Assembly: GCA_002371295.1 (NCBI GenBank)
Contig: DFGZ01000309.1
Location: forward strand, 1 to 7,205
Length of the DNA stretch: 7,205 nucleotides
Reading direction: 5' to 3'
DNA from: Oribacterium sp. UBA3737
GTDB taxonomy: Bacteria; Bacillota_A; Clostridia; Lachnospirales; Lachnospiraceae
Shown in pieces: positions 1 to 6,023 of the stretch. Under the pieces are notes generated by a model. That model searched no databases. It was not told the DNA's origin and saw only the letters and a program-made list of their open reading frames with translations. The translations under genes and the position numbers were made by a program. The number at the start of each line of letters is the position of its first letter. Positions within the stretch are counted from its first letter, which is position 1.

Positions 1-642
1 AAGACGATGGGAGAGATATCAAAAAAGGTACTTGGCACCACAGACCTTACCAAAGAAGCTGCGATTATCAGCCAGGGTTCCAATGAGGCAGTCCGTACTT
101 CCAATGATAAGATGCGGGAAATGTCAGAATCCATGACAGACATAACCGAGAAGGCAAATGAAATCGGAAAGATCATAAAGACCATTGATGACATTGCATT
201 CCAGACCAACATTCTTGCGCTTAATGCAGCTATTGAGGCGGCAAGAGCAGGAACTGCCGGAAAGGGATTTGCGGTTGTTGCTGACGAGGTAGGTAATCTT
301 GCGAAGAAGTCACAGGATGCTGCCGGCAATACTGCGAAGCTTATTGAAGATACCATTGAGGCTGTACATAAGGGAGCAGGAATCACAGATGAGACCGCTG
401 TTGCCCTTGGAAAGGTATCCGAAAGCTTTACAAGAATCGATGAACTCATAAGCAAGATTTCCGAAGCTTCCCAGCAGCAGAATGCCGGAATTCAGCAGGT
501 AACAGACGGTATAGATCAGATTTCTTCTGTTGTACAGACAAACTCGGCAACCGCAGAGGAAAGTGCAGCGGCCAGCCAGGAGCTCTCAACTCAGGCAGAA
601 AAACTGGATGGTCTTGTTACAAAATTCAAGCTGAAGGATTAA
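1..642 (+). CDS. Methyl-accepting chemotaxis protein, C-terminal signalling part (5' truncated by window edge)
   Basis: The reading frame is open from the first base, so only the cytoplasmic part of a chemoreceptor is present; ligand domain, membrane segments and HAMP lie outside. The protein is a long coiled-coil hairpin. Its tip, which contacts CheA and CheW, is encoded at about 184-303 and reads [20 protein letters not shown], then [11 protein letters not shown]. The C-terminal helix carries the usual adaptation region ([13 protein letters not shown], about 547-585), where CheR and CheB modify glutamates and glutamines. The protein ends in KFKLKD with no CheR-tethering pentapeptide. One oddity is that the tip reads EVGNLA, where chemoreceptors normally have EVRNLA; the Gly codon is GGT at 292-294. 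No convincing intrinsic terminator follows; only a six-pair hairpin without a T-run is seen (666-694). The family assignment is very secure; the ligand is unknown. Confidence 0.96.
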   Translation, partial: KTMGEISKKVLGTTDLTKEAAIISQGSNEAVRTSNDKMREMSESMTDITEKANEIGKIIKTIDDIAFQTNILALNAAIEAARAGTAGKGFAVVADEVGNLAKKSQDAAGNTAKLIEDTIEAVHKGAGITDETAVALGKVSESFTRIDELISKISEASQQQNAGIQQVTDGIDQISSVVQTNSATAEESAAASQELSTQAEKLDGLVTKFKLKD

Positions 643-767
643 ACATCTATCCAATATGGTGTGTTAAGGCCCCGGTTCATGGATCTGAGGCCTTGCTGGA
701 GGCATATCGTACACAGGGATATGAAACTACTGAAATTGACTATCGAAACCTCTTTACCAATTTTTAA
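642..767 (+). pseudogene. Possible remnant reading frame after the chemoreceptor gene
   Basis: Frame 3 stays open from 642 to the TAA at 765-767 and gives a protein-like stretch (APVHGSEALLEAYRTQGYET followed by TEIDYRNLFTNF). There is no ATG or GTG start in the open part and no ribosome binding site. I do not recognise the family. It could be the decayed 3' end of a lost gene or chance. It occupies most of the gap between the chemoreceptor and the thioredoxin promoter. Confidence 0.15.
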
Positions 768-768
768 T

Positions 769-789
769 AAACTAATGCTTGATTAGTTT
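769..789. promoter_or_regulatory. Inverted repeat overlapping the thioredoxin -35 box
   Basis: AAACTAAT (769-776) and ATTAGTTT (782-789) form a perfect 8-bp inverted repeat with a 5-bp spacer. It covers the proposed -35 hexamer (779-784), a position typical of a repressor operator. The right arm runs into only four T residues, so a weak terminator for the upstream gene is the alternative. No regulator is identifiable. Confidence 0.45.
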
Positions 790-806
790 TGCAAATAGTG
801 TATACT
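779..806 (+). promoter_or_regulatory. Vegetative-type promoter for thioredoxin
   Basis: TTGATT (779-784) and TATACT (801-806) are separated by 16 bp and match the housekeeping sigma consensus at four and five of six positions. Transcription would start near 813, giving a 5' leader of about 70 nt before the thioredoxin gene. Confidence 0.6.
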
Positions 807-882
807 GAAATCACGCAAGTAAATCGCGCACAACTTAATAGCACAGCTAATATCATTATACATATAAACGGAGGTAAATACT

Positions 883-1200
883 ATGGAATACAAGTTTACA
901 AAGGACAATTTTCAGAAGGAAGTTTTAGAGAGCGATATCCCTGTACTGGTTGATTTTTATGCTGACTGGTGCGGACCATGCAAGATGATGTTCCCTATAG
1001 TTGAGGCACTTGCAGAGCAGTACGACGGCAAAATCAAAATTGGTAAGGTTAATTCCGATGAAGAGATGGATCTTGCTACATCATACCAGGTACGCAGCAT
1101 TCCTTCATTTTTCATCATCAAGGATGGTAAGGTAGTTGAAAATATTGTAGGAGCTATTTCAAAAGAGGCTCTTGAGGAGAAGCTTAACAAGCTTATCTGA
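883..1200 (+). CDS. trxA: Thioredoxin
   Basis: This 105-residue protein has the standard length of a thioredoxin, the cytoplasmic dithiol reductant that is itself reduced by thioredoxin reductase. The active site WCGPC is at residues 29-33 (Cys30 and Cys33), following VDFYAD, whose Asp24 corresponds to the buried acidic residue of the family. The cis-proline loop is present as SIPSF, with Pro74 next to the active site; Ser replaces the more common Thr after the proline. The start is fixed by GGAGG at 870-874, eight bases before the ATG. The gene has its own promoter and is closed by a strong terminator (1228-1261), so it is probably monocistronic. No thioredoxin reductase gene is nearby. The Fe-S genes downstream suggest a redox neighbourhood, but shared transcription would need read-through. 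Confidence 0.96.
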   Translation: MEYKFTKDNFQKEVLESDIPVLVDFYADWCGPCKMMFPIVEALAEQYDGKIKIGKVNSDEEMDLATSYQVRSIPSFFIIKDGKVVENIVGAISKEALEEKLNKLI

Positions 1201-1227
1201 TATACAAGAATTCATTAATCTGCTTAT

Positions 1228-1261
1228 AAGCTGCCTTTTATACATGAAGGCAGCTTTTTTT
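1228..1261 (+). terminator. Intrinsic terminator after thioredoxin
   Basis: AAGCTGCCTT (1228-1237) pairs perfectly with AAGGCAGCTT (1247-1256) across a 9-nt loop, and seven T residues (1255-1261) follow. It ends only 21 bases before the ferredoxin start codon, so the ferredoxin pair depends on read-through or on a promoter I cannot see. Confidence 0.9.
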
Positions 1262-1282
1262 ATGCGAGATAGGGAGGATAAC

Positions 1283-1483
1283 ATGGCATCTAAAAATGTA
1301 GCTGAAGTCTCCAGGGACATCTGCGTTGCCTGCGGAGCCTGCACCAAGGTCTGTCCCAGACAGGCGATATCTGTAATAAACGGCTGCTTCTCTTTTGTTA
1401 ATGAAGATCTGTGCGTCGGATGCGGCAAGTGTGCAAAAACCTGTCCTGCCGACTGCATACTTATAAAGGAGAGAGCCTCATGA
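1283..1483 (+). CDS. Small 2[4Fe-4S] ferredoxin
   Basis: This is a 66-residue soluble electron carrier with two classical CxxCxxCxxxCP motifs: Cys14, 17, 20 and 24, and Cys44, 47, 50 and 54. In the usual clostridial ferredoxin fold the first three cysteines of each motif and the last of the other bind the two clusters. Two extra cysteines (35 and 58) lie outside the motifs. I chose the ATG at 1283 because GGGAGG (1272-1277) lies five bases upstream. An in-frame ATG at 1262 falls at the end of the preceding terminator and has no ribosome binding site. The stop codon overlaps the start of the membrane Fe-S protein gene (ATGA at 1480-1483), so the two products are probably translated together and may be redox partners. 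Confidence 0.92.
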   Translation: MASKNVAEVSRDICVACGACTKVCPRQAISVINGCFSFVNEDLCVGCGKCAKTCPADCILIKERAS

Positions 1484-2049
1484 AAAAACAATGGTACGAC
1501 TATCTTTGGATATGGTCTATAGTGTATTTCGCACTTGGATTTTTCAATATCCTTTTCGCATGGCTGGGCATGATAGATTTCCTTCTGCCTCTTATTTTTG
1601 CCATCTTCGGAGGTAACAAATATTTCTGCAACAACATGTGCGGAAGAGGGCAGTTATTAAACAAGCTGGGAACCGATCTAAAGTGCTCCCGTAACCGTAA
1701 GACTCCAAAATGGATGGTGTCCAAATGGTTCAGGGCCGGTTTTCTCGTCTTTTTCCTGTGCATGTTCGGCAATATCATAATCCAGACATGGCTGGTGGCA
1801 TCCGGAGCTGAAAGCCTTCGGGAGGTGATCAAGCTTTTCTGGACCTTCAGGGTACCTTGGGGATGGACCTACACTCAGGGACTGGTCCCGGACTGGATAG
1901 CCCAGTTCAGTTTCGGTTTCTACAGCCTCATGCTCACCTCTACCCTTATCGGAATCATAGTTATGATTCTTTTCAAACCCAGGAGCTGGTGTACCTTCTG
2001 CCCGATGGGAACCATGACCCAGTCAATCTGCAAAATCAAAAAGCATTAA
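1480..2049 (+). CDS. Membrane-bound 4Fe-4S protein (NapH/Fer4_5-like)
   Basis: This 189-residue protein has four likely membrane helices at about 9-30, 31-45, 84-105 and 142-166. Two cysteine groups face the ends of helices. The first is C50-x3-C54-GRGQLL with C69 further on. The second is WC171-TFC174-PMG with C184, matching the CxxCPxG pattern of NapH-like polyferredoxins, which pass electrons at the membrane. The first group has Gly where the family usually has Pro after the second cysteine. The ATG at 1480 overlaps the ferredoxin stop, and AGGAG (1467-1471) lies eight bases upstream, so this start is preferred over the longer open frame. It lacks the soluble 2[4Fe-4S] tail found in many relatives; the separate ferredoxin encoded just upstream could supply that role. 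The electron donor and acceptor are unknown. Confidence 0.85.
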   Translation: MKKQWYDYLWIWSIVYFALGFFNILFAWLGMIDFLLPLIFAIFGGNKYFCNNMCGRGQLLNKLGTDLKCSRNRKTPKWMVSKWFRAGFLVFFLCMFGNIIIQTWLVASGAESLREVIKLFWTFRVPWGWTYTQGLVPDWIAQFSFGFYSLMLTSTLIGIIVMILFKPRSWCTFCPMGTMTQSICKIKKH

Positions 2050-2092
2050 CTTCTGACCCATCCCTGATTAAGCAGTATGAGTAACATATAAC

Positions 2093-2136
2093 AAAAAAAC
2101 GGCATCTGAATGCCAGCTATATATAATTTTTATAGC
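2093..2136. terminator. Weak hairpins after the membrane Fe-S gene
   Basis: GGCAT (2101-2105) and ATGCC (2110-2114) form a 5-bp hairpin. On the + strand only an A/T-rich stretch with TTTTT follows, after a second AT-rich hairpin GCTATA/TATAGC (2116-2121, 2131-2136). On the - strand the same hairpin is followed by seven T residues (2093-2099 in + coordinates), which is the better terminator orientation. No - strand gene is visible here. It may act weakly in both directions. Confidence 0.35.
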
Positions 2137-2154
2137 GCAAATCTTACGAAAATC

Positions 2155-2183
2155 TTGCAAAAAGTCTTGCATTACTCTATACT
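2155..2183 (+). promoter_or_regulatory. Promoter of the pyrC leader
   Basis: TTGCAA (2155-2160) and TATACT (2178-2183) are separated by exactly 17 bp, a strong housekeeping-type promoter. The start would be near 2190, giving a leader of roughly 125 nt before pyrC. A degenerate TCTTACGAAAA / TCTTGCAAAAA repeat overlaps the upstream side (2142-2163) and could be a regulator site. Confidence 0.65.
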
Positions 2184-2197
2184 GAATTTAAGCAAAA

Positions 2198-2236
2198 TTC
2201 TACGAAAAGTAGGAGGTAGGGATTAATGAAACCTAC
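2198..2236 (+). promoter_or_regulatory. Small hairpins around the leader-peptide ribosome binding site
   Basis: TTCTAC (2198-2203) can pair with GTAGGA (2209-2214) over a GAAAA loop, with one G-U pair. GTAGG (2216-2220) can pair with CCTAC (2232-2236) across the leader start codon. Both structures involve the Shine-Dalgarno region at 2211-2216, so access of ribosomes to the leader peptide may depend on folding. This is inferred from sequence only. Confidence 0.35.
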
Positions 2237-2246
2237 AGCAATATAG
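2226..2246 (+). CDS. Candidate leader peptide MKPTAI upstream of pyrC
   Basis: A six-codon frame (M-K-P-T-A-I-stop) starts at an ATG placed nine bases after a perfect AGGAGG (2211-2216). Its TAG stop (2244-2246) overlaps the foot of the terminator hairpin that begins at 2245. A ribosome finishing this peptide would cover the left arm of that hairpin, the usual layout of ribosome-dependent attenuation. In enteric pyrBI and pyrE, leader translation coupled to UTP-sensitive transcription also controls pyrimidine genes, but nothing here shows the same mechanism. The frame is too short to judge by coding statistics; the strong ribosome binding site is the main evidence. Confidence 0.45.
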   Translation: MKPTAI

Positions 2247-2282
2247 AGGTAAGTGACCAATCCAATGGCTTACCTCTTTTTT
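2245..2282 (+). terminator. Terminator/attenuator hairpin with conserved loop in pyrC leader
   Basis: AGAGGTAAG (2245-2253) pairs perfectly with CTTACCTCT (2269-2277), and six T residues (2277-2282) follow, so this is an intrinsic terminator inside the pyrC leader. The 15-nt loop TGACCAATCCAATGG (2254-2268) is identical to the loop of a second hairpin at 6219-6251. Within the loop CCA and TGG can pair, leaving a TGA bulge and an ATCCAA hexaloop. The right arm can alternatively pair with the leader-peptide Shine-Dalgarno region (2212-2220; seven standard and two G-U pairs), which would be mutually exclusive with the terminator. Confidence 0.75.
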
Positions 2283-2313
2283 GTTGTATATAAAGAAATC
2301 CCGGGAGGCATAT

Positions 2314-3588
2314 ATGAAACTGATTAAAGGCGGAAGAGTCATTGACCCTGCAAACGGCATTGACCGTATTACAGATATAGTCATCGATGATGCAGGAATG
2401 ATAAAAAGCGTAGGAAACGCTGATGCTTCAGCTTCTTATGAAGCTGTTATAGACGCTGAAGGCATGGTGGTGGCACCGGGCTTTGTGGATGTACATGTAC
2501 ATTTCCGTGATCCGGGGCTCACTTATAAGGAAGACATCGAGACCGGAGCCCGGGCTGCTGCTGCCGGAGGCTACACAACAGTCATCTGCATGGCAAACAC
2601 GAAGCCACCGGTTGATTCTGTCGAAATTCTTACGGAGCTTACGGCAAGAGAAAAGCTGCTTCCTATACATGTACTTCAGACTGCCAATGTCACCGTCTCT
2701 ATGCAGGGCAGGGAACTTACGGATATGGATGCGCTGCTCTCGGCAGGGGCCGTGGGATTTACAGATGACGGTGTGCCGATTGCCGACGAAAAGCTCATTG
2801 TGAAGGCATTGGCAAAATGCAAAGAACTGGATGTACCCATCTCACTGCACGAGGAGGATCCTGCTCTTATGTACAGTGCGGGTGTGAACAAGGGTGCTGT
2901 TTCCGAAAAGCTGGGACTCGGAGGCGCACCTGACGAAGCTGAGTACGTTCTCGCAGCAAGAGACATCATGCTTAACAGAAAGATAGGCGCAAAGCTTGAT
3001 ATACAGCACATATCAAGCGGAGTCACAGTGGATGTGATCCGTGCAGCAAAAAAGATGGGAATCAGAGTGTATGGAGAGGTCACTCCACAGCACCTTGCGG
3101 CAACAGAGGATCTTGTTCTCGAAAGAGGCTCTCTTGCCAGGGTAAACCCGCCTCTCCGGACAGAAGAGGACAGGCAGGCTCTCATCCGGGGACTGTCAGA
3201 CGGAACCATCGACATGATCGCTACGGATCATGCTCCTCACAGCAGTGAAGAAAAGTCAAAGCCCATAGCGGAAGCCCCAAGCGGCATGATCGGACTTGAG
3301 ACAGCTCTCGGACTTGTCATAACATATACGGTACGCACCGGGCAGCTTTCCCTTTCACAGATCATAAAGGCTCTTACCGTAAACCCAGCCGGCCTTTATA
3401 AGCTTGATGCAGGCTCCCTCTCGGAAGGTTCTCCCGCGGATCTCGTGATCTTTGACCCGGAAGAGCGGTGGACAGTCCCTGACAGCTTTTTTTCAAAGGC
3501 AGGTAATTCACCTTTCATCGGAATGGAGCTTTACGGAAGGGTCAAGACCACAATCTGCGGAGGAAATGTGGTATACCGGGATAAATGA
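2314..3588 (+). CDS. pyrC: Dihydroorotase (type I, PyrC)
   Basis: This 424-residue amidohydrolase catalyses ring closure of N-carbamoyl-aspartate to dihydroorotate, the third step of de novo pyrimidine synthesis in the cytoplasm. Metal ligands of the family are visible: HVHFRDPG with His61 and His63, Asp152 in FTDDG, His179 in SLHEE, His232 in QHIS, and catalytic Asp305 in ATDHAPH. The substrate-contact segments around Arg65 and Asn95 (MANTKP) are also intact. Length and motif spacing match the Bacillus/Aquifex type. The ATG at 2314 is preferred because GGGAGG (2303-2308) lies five bases upstream; the frame is open slightly further upstream without such a site. No other pyr gene adjoins it, so it is probably transcribed alone, under the leader terminator at 2245-2282. 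The repeats and terminator at 3630-3767 follow it. Confidence 0.96.
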   Translation: MKLIKGGRVIDPANGIDRITDIVIDDAGMIKSVGNADASASYEAVIDAEGMVVAPGFVDVHVHFRDPGLTYKEDIETGARAAAAGGYTTVICMANTKPPVDSVEILTELTAREKLLPIHVLQTANVTVSMQGRELTDMDALLSAGAVGFTDDGVPIADEKLIVKALAKCKELDVPISLHEEDPALMYSAGVNKGAVSEKLGLGGAPDEAEYVLAARDIMLNRKIGAKLDIQHISSGVTVDVIRAAKKMGIRVYGEVTPQHLAATEDLVLERGSLARVNPPLRTEEDRQALIRGLSDGTIDMIATDHAPHSSEEKSKPIAEAPSGMIGLETALGLVITYTVRTGQLSLSQIIKALTVNPAGLYKLDAGSLSEGSPADLVIFDPEERWTVPDSFFSKAGNSPFIGMELYGRVKTTICGGNVVYRDK

Positions 3589-3629
3589 TCAAAATGAATT
3601 GAGTCAGCGTTGCAGTCTCAAAAAACTAT

Positions 3630-3721
3630 TTTAAAGGGTATTCGTGCCTTCCTTTAAAGGAATTACATGCTTTCGTATAAATGGCTTTCACGCCTTCGTA
3701 TAAAGGGCTTTCGTGCCTTCG
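3630..3721 (+). repeat. Four tandem 23-bp repeats downstream of pyrC
   Basis: Four back-to-back units of exactly 23 bp occupy 3630-3652, 3653-3675, 3676-3698 and 3699-3721. The last reads TATAAAGGGCTTTCGTGCCTT plus CG. Units 3 and 4 differ at only a few positions; units 1 and 2 are more diverged. Most units contain a short GGC...GCC or GG...CC inverted repeat around TTTCGT. The unit length is not a multiple of three and no frame supports coding. The array lies between the pyrC stop and its terminator, so it would be transcribed into the 3' untranslated region. Function is unknown. Confidence 0.8.
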
Positions 3722-3730
3722 TCATAACAT

Positions 3731-3767
3731 AAGCGGACAAGGATAAATACTATCTTTGTCCGCTTTT
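3731..3767 (+). terminator. Intrinsic terminator after pyrC and the repeats
   Basis: AAGCGGACAAGGATA (3731-3745) pairs with TATCTTTGTCCGCTT (3751-3765), giving 15 pairs with one G-U and a 5-nt loop. TTTT follows directly, and a further run of seven T residues lies at 3773-3779. This should end the pyrC transcript before the chemoreceptor gene. Confidence 0.92.
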
Positions 3768-3871
3768 ATTAATTTTTTTATATTTTAAAACTATTAAATG
3801 TTATGTTTTTGCCGAAGATAACATTATACAAAAAACCGGTTGTGAAAAAAATCTTAATGAACGGAGGCAAA

Positions 3872-5866
3872 ATGAACATCCCAAGACCATCAACCAAGAA
3901 TCATAAGGGACCTAAACGCAGTATCAGTACGACACTGCTGGTCATTCTGGTACCTATTATCGTAGTCAGTATCGTTTTCATCATCCTTTTCCTGAGTAAT
4001 CAGTCGGAAAAACAGATTTCATCTCTTTCTCTGGATGAACTGCAGTCTCAATCGGATTACAATGCCGAGCGTTTTGGTGCAAAGATCAACAATATAGTAG
4101 CGCGATGTGAGATTTTTGCCCAAACGGCTGAAACCGTGGACTTTACAGATCGTGACGCTGTACAGGCATATATGAATAAATCCGTAAATATAGGAGAACT
4201 GGAGAATCAGGGTATCTATATCGGTTTCTCAGACAAAGATATGCGCTATGCCGATTATACCGTTCCTCCTGAAGGCTATGATCCTACTGCAAGAGGCTGG
4301 TATAAGGACGGTCTGTCCTGGAGTGTATACACCCCGATCGAGCCGTACGTTGATGCCCTTTCCAATAAACTCTGCGTATCCTTTATCCGTAGAATAAACT
4401 TTAAGAACGGTGAGACCGGCGTCAGCGGAATAGACATTTTCCTCGATACCATCGCAAATGAGACACTTGCACTTACGCCTATGGGAACCGGTAAGACCGC
4501 AATCGTGTCAGGTTCTCTCATTGTTGCCTGTCCTGATGTTTCAAAGAACGGAACAGCCGTGGCAGACAGTGGCGACTCCTTACTGATTCAGGCTGCCAAG
4601 TCCGTTAAGGCCGGACAGCATGCCCTTTTAAAAGACGGCAAGGATATTTACTATGTGGCAGCTTCTGAAGTTCCCGGAACAGACTGGATCCTGTACTCAA
4701 CCGTTCCCGAAGCCAGCGTTCTGAAAGCAAGCAGAAATTTCCAGAGGATATGCTTTATCATAATGATAGTTGTTATCGTTGTAATAGTGCTCACCCTTCT
4801 TCTAGTAATAAGCTCAGTCATCACCCTGCCTCTCAGAAAGGTCACATCAGCAGCAGAAAAGATTTCCGAGGGTGATTTCGATGTAGATCTTCCGACAGGA
4901 TCAAAGAACGAGATCGGTCAGCTTGCTGTGGCTTTCAGTAAGACCACAGACCAGCTCCAGAACTATCAGGGCTATATCGATGAGATATCAGATGCTCTTT
5001 CAGATGTCTCACAGGGTAATCTCAATGTCAGCCTGAAGCGTGAATACGTAGGACAGTTCAGGAAGCTCAAGGACAACATGGACAACCTCGTATCCCAGCT
5101 GCATGGAATAATTTCTTCCATCATGAACTCGGCTAAACTGGTAGGCGGTGGAGCGAACCAGATTTCCGACGGTGCTCAGGGTCTCGCCCAGGGTGCAACA
5201 GAGCAGGCCAGCTCCATAGAAGAGCTTTCCGCAGAGATCAATCAGATCAATACTGAAACAGTCAACATGGCTCAAAATGCCCATACTGTTGAAGAACATA
5301 TCAATCATGCAGAAGATCAGATCAACACAAGTAATGAACAAATGATCGATCTTCGTAAGGCAATGGAAGACATCACTGATAAGTCCCAGCGTATTTCATC
5401 CATCATCAAGACCATCGATGACATCGCATTCCAGACCAACATCCTTGCACTGAATGCGGCAGTAGAGGCCGCCCGTGCCGGAGCCGCAGGTAAGGGTTTT
5501 GCTGTCGTTGCAGATGAGGTTCGTAATCTTGCAGGAAAGTCATCAACAGCAGCTCTGGATACCTCCAACCTTATAACGGAGACCATAACCGCAGTTGAGC
5601 ATGGAGACAAGCTCACATCACAGACCGCAGAATATCTGAAGAGCACTCAGGAGTCTACAAAGAAGGTAGTAGAACTCATTGCCCAGATCACTGCGGCAAC
5701 AGATCAGCAGCAGCAGTCACTTGACGGAATCAAACGTGGTATCGATCAGATTTCAAGTGTAGTTCAGACCAATGCCGCGACAGCGGAAGAGAGTGCCGCA
5801 GCAAGTCAGGAGCTGACAAGACAGGCCGGCATCCTGAATTCAGAGGTAAACAAGTTCACTCTTTAA
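3872..5866 (+). CDS. Methyl-accepting chemotaxis protein with dCache amino-acid-type sensor domain
   Basis: This complete 664-residue transmembrane chemoreceptor has a membrane helix at about 19-42, an extracellular double-Cache domain (about 45-288), a second helix (about 291-315), a HAMP domain (about 316-368), and a second HAMP-like segment (about 369-420, [15 protein letters not shown]). A long signalling hairpin follows, with its tip at 516-554 ([20 protein letters not shown] ... EVRNLA). The Cache domain carries the amino-acid-binding signature seen in PctA-type receptors: Tyr136, Arg141, Trp143, Tyr144, Tyr159, Asp161 and Asp188 in canonical spacing. An amino acid or related amine is therefore the likely ligand. 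The ATG at 3872 is chosen for the GGAGG at 3863-3867; an in-frame ATG at 3803 would add 23 residues but has no ribosome binding site. It is monocistronic, closed by the terminator at 5874. The C-terminus (NKFTL) has no CheR tether. Confidence 0.95.
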   Translation: MNIPRPSTKNHKGPKRSISTTLLVILVPIIVVSIVFIILFLSNQSEKQISSLSLDELQSQSDYNAERFGAKINNIVARCEIFAQTAETVDFTDRDAVQAYMNKSVNIGELENQGIYIGFSDKDMRYADYTVPPEGYDPTARGWYKDGLSWSVYTPIEPYVDALSNKLCVSFIRRINFKNGETGVSGIDIFLDTIANETLALTPMGTGKTAIVSGSLIVACPDVSKNGTAVADSGDSLLIQAAKSVKAGQHALLKDGKDIYYVAASEVPGTDWILYSTVPEASVLKASRNFQRICFIIMIVVIVVIVLTLLLVISSVITLPLRKVTSAAEKISEGDFDVDLPTGSKNEIGQLAVAFSKTTDQLQNYQGYIDEISDALSDVSQGNLNVSLKREYVGQFRKLKDNMDNLVSQLHGIISSIMNSAKLVGGGANQISDGAQGLAQGATEQASSIEELSAEINQINTETVNMAQNAHTVEEHINHAEDQINTSNEQMIDLRKAMEDITDKSQRISSIIKTIDDIAFQTNILALNAAVEAARAGAAGKGFAVVADEVRNLAGKSSTAALDTSNLITETITAVEHGDKLTSQTAEYLKSTQESTKKVVELIAQITAATDQQQQSLDGIKRGIDQISSVVQTNAATAEESAAASQELTRQAGILNSEVNKFTL

Positions 5867-5873
5867 CGGAACG

Positions 5874-5908
5874 AAGCTCAGGGCTCATTCGGGCTCTGGG
5901 CTTTTTTT
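5874..5908 (+). terminator. Intrinsic terminator after the dCache chemoreceptor
   Basis: AAGCTCAGGGCTC (5874-5886) pairs with GGGCTCTGGGCTT (5891-5903), 13 pairs including three G-U, over an ATTC loop. Seven T residues (5902-5908) follow. It lies eight bases after the stop codon. Confidence 0.9.
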
Positions 5909-5916
5909 CGTGATAA

Positions 5917-5963
5917 GGCTTAAAAGCATATGTCGCGGCTGCATATACATATATGTTTAAGCC
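5917..5963. repeat. Hairpin-forming inverted repeat
   Basis: GGCTTAAA (5917-5924) pairs with TTTAAGCC (5956-5963), followed inside by a 3x3 mismatch and a further six pairs (ATATGT with ACATAT), so the structure is about 47 nt long. No T-run follows. Within the gene-free stretch 5867-6553 it lies directly after the chemoreceptor terminator. Function unknown. Confidence 0.5.
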
Positions 5964-6001
5964 AATGCGGAATCGAGCAGGGCAATAGAACATGGCAATA
6001 T

Positions 6002-6023
6002 AGCAGGGCGTTTCATCCCTGCT
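6002..6023. repeat. Short perfect inverted repeat
   Basis: AGCAGGG (6002-6008) and CCCTGCT (6017-6023) form a 7-bp stem with an 8-nt loop. A further GCAGGGC lies at 5977-5983, so the left arm is partly duplicated. No promoter or T-run is attached; possibly a decayed terminator or operator. Apart from these hairpins I see nothing in 5964-6160. Confidence 0.4.

Noticed and set aside
666..694. Terminator for the first chemoreceptor (AAGGCC / GGCCTT)
   Set aside because: The stem has only six pairs around a 17-nt loop and no T-run follows.
2226..2268. ANTAR-type antiterminator target, because the inner loop is a hexaloop
   Set aside because: The hexaloop AUCCAA has C, not G, at its fourth position, and the paired second ANTAR hairpin is missing.
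2245..2282. PyrR-binding or T-box element in the pyrC leader
   Set aside because: The loop lacks the PyrR consensus with its purine-rich GAGAGG-type core, and there is no T-box bulge sequence. The same loop also occurs away from pyr genes.
2676..3215. 179-codon open frame on the - strand within pyrC
   Set aside because: It is a Ser/Arg-rich shadow opposite a complete dihydroorotase frame, with no ribosome binding site or recognisable motif.
3630..3721. CRISPR array
   Set aside because: The 23-bp units are directly adjacent with no spacers, and no cas genes are present.
3795..3818. Possible sigma-28 (motility) promoter, TAAA (3795-3798) and GCCGAAGA (3811-3818), before the dCache receptor
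   Set aside because: The spacer is 12 bp instead of about 15, and the -10 element matches only in part. It remains attractive because chemoreceptors often use sigma-28, but the sequence does not support it well.
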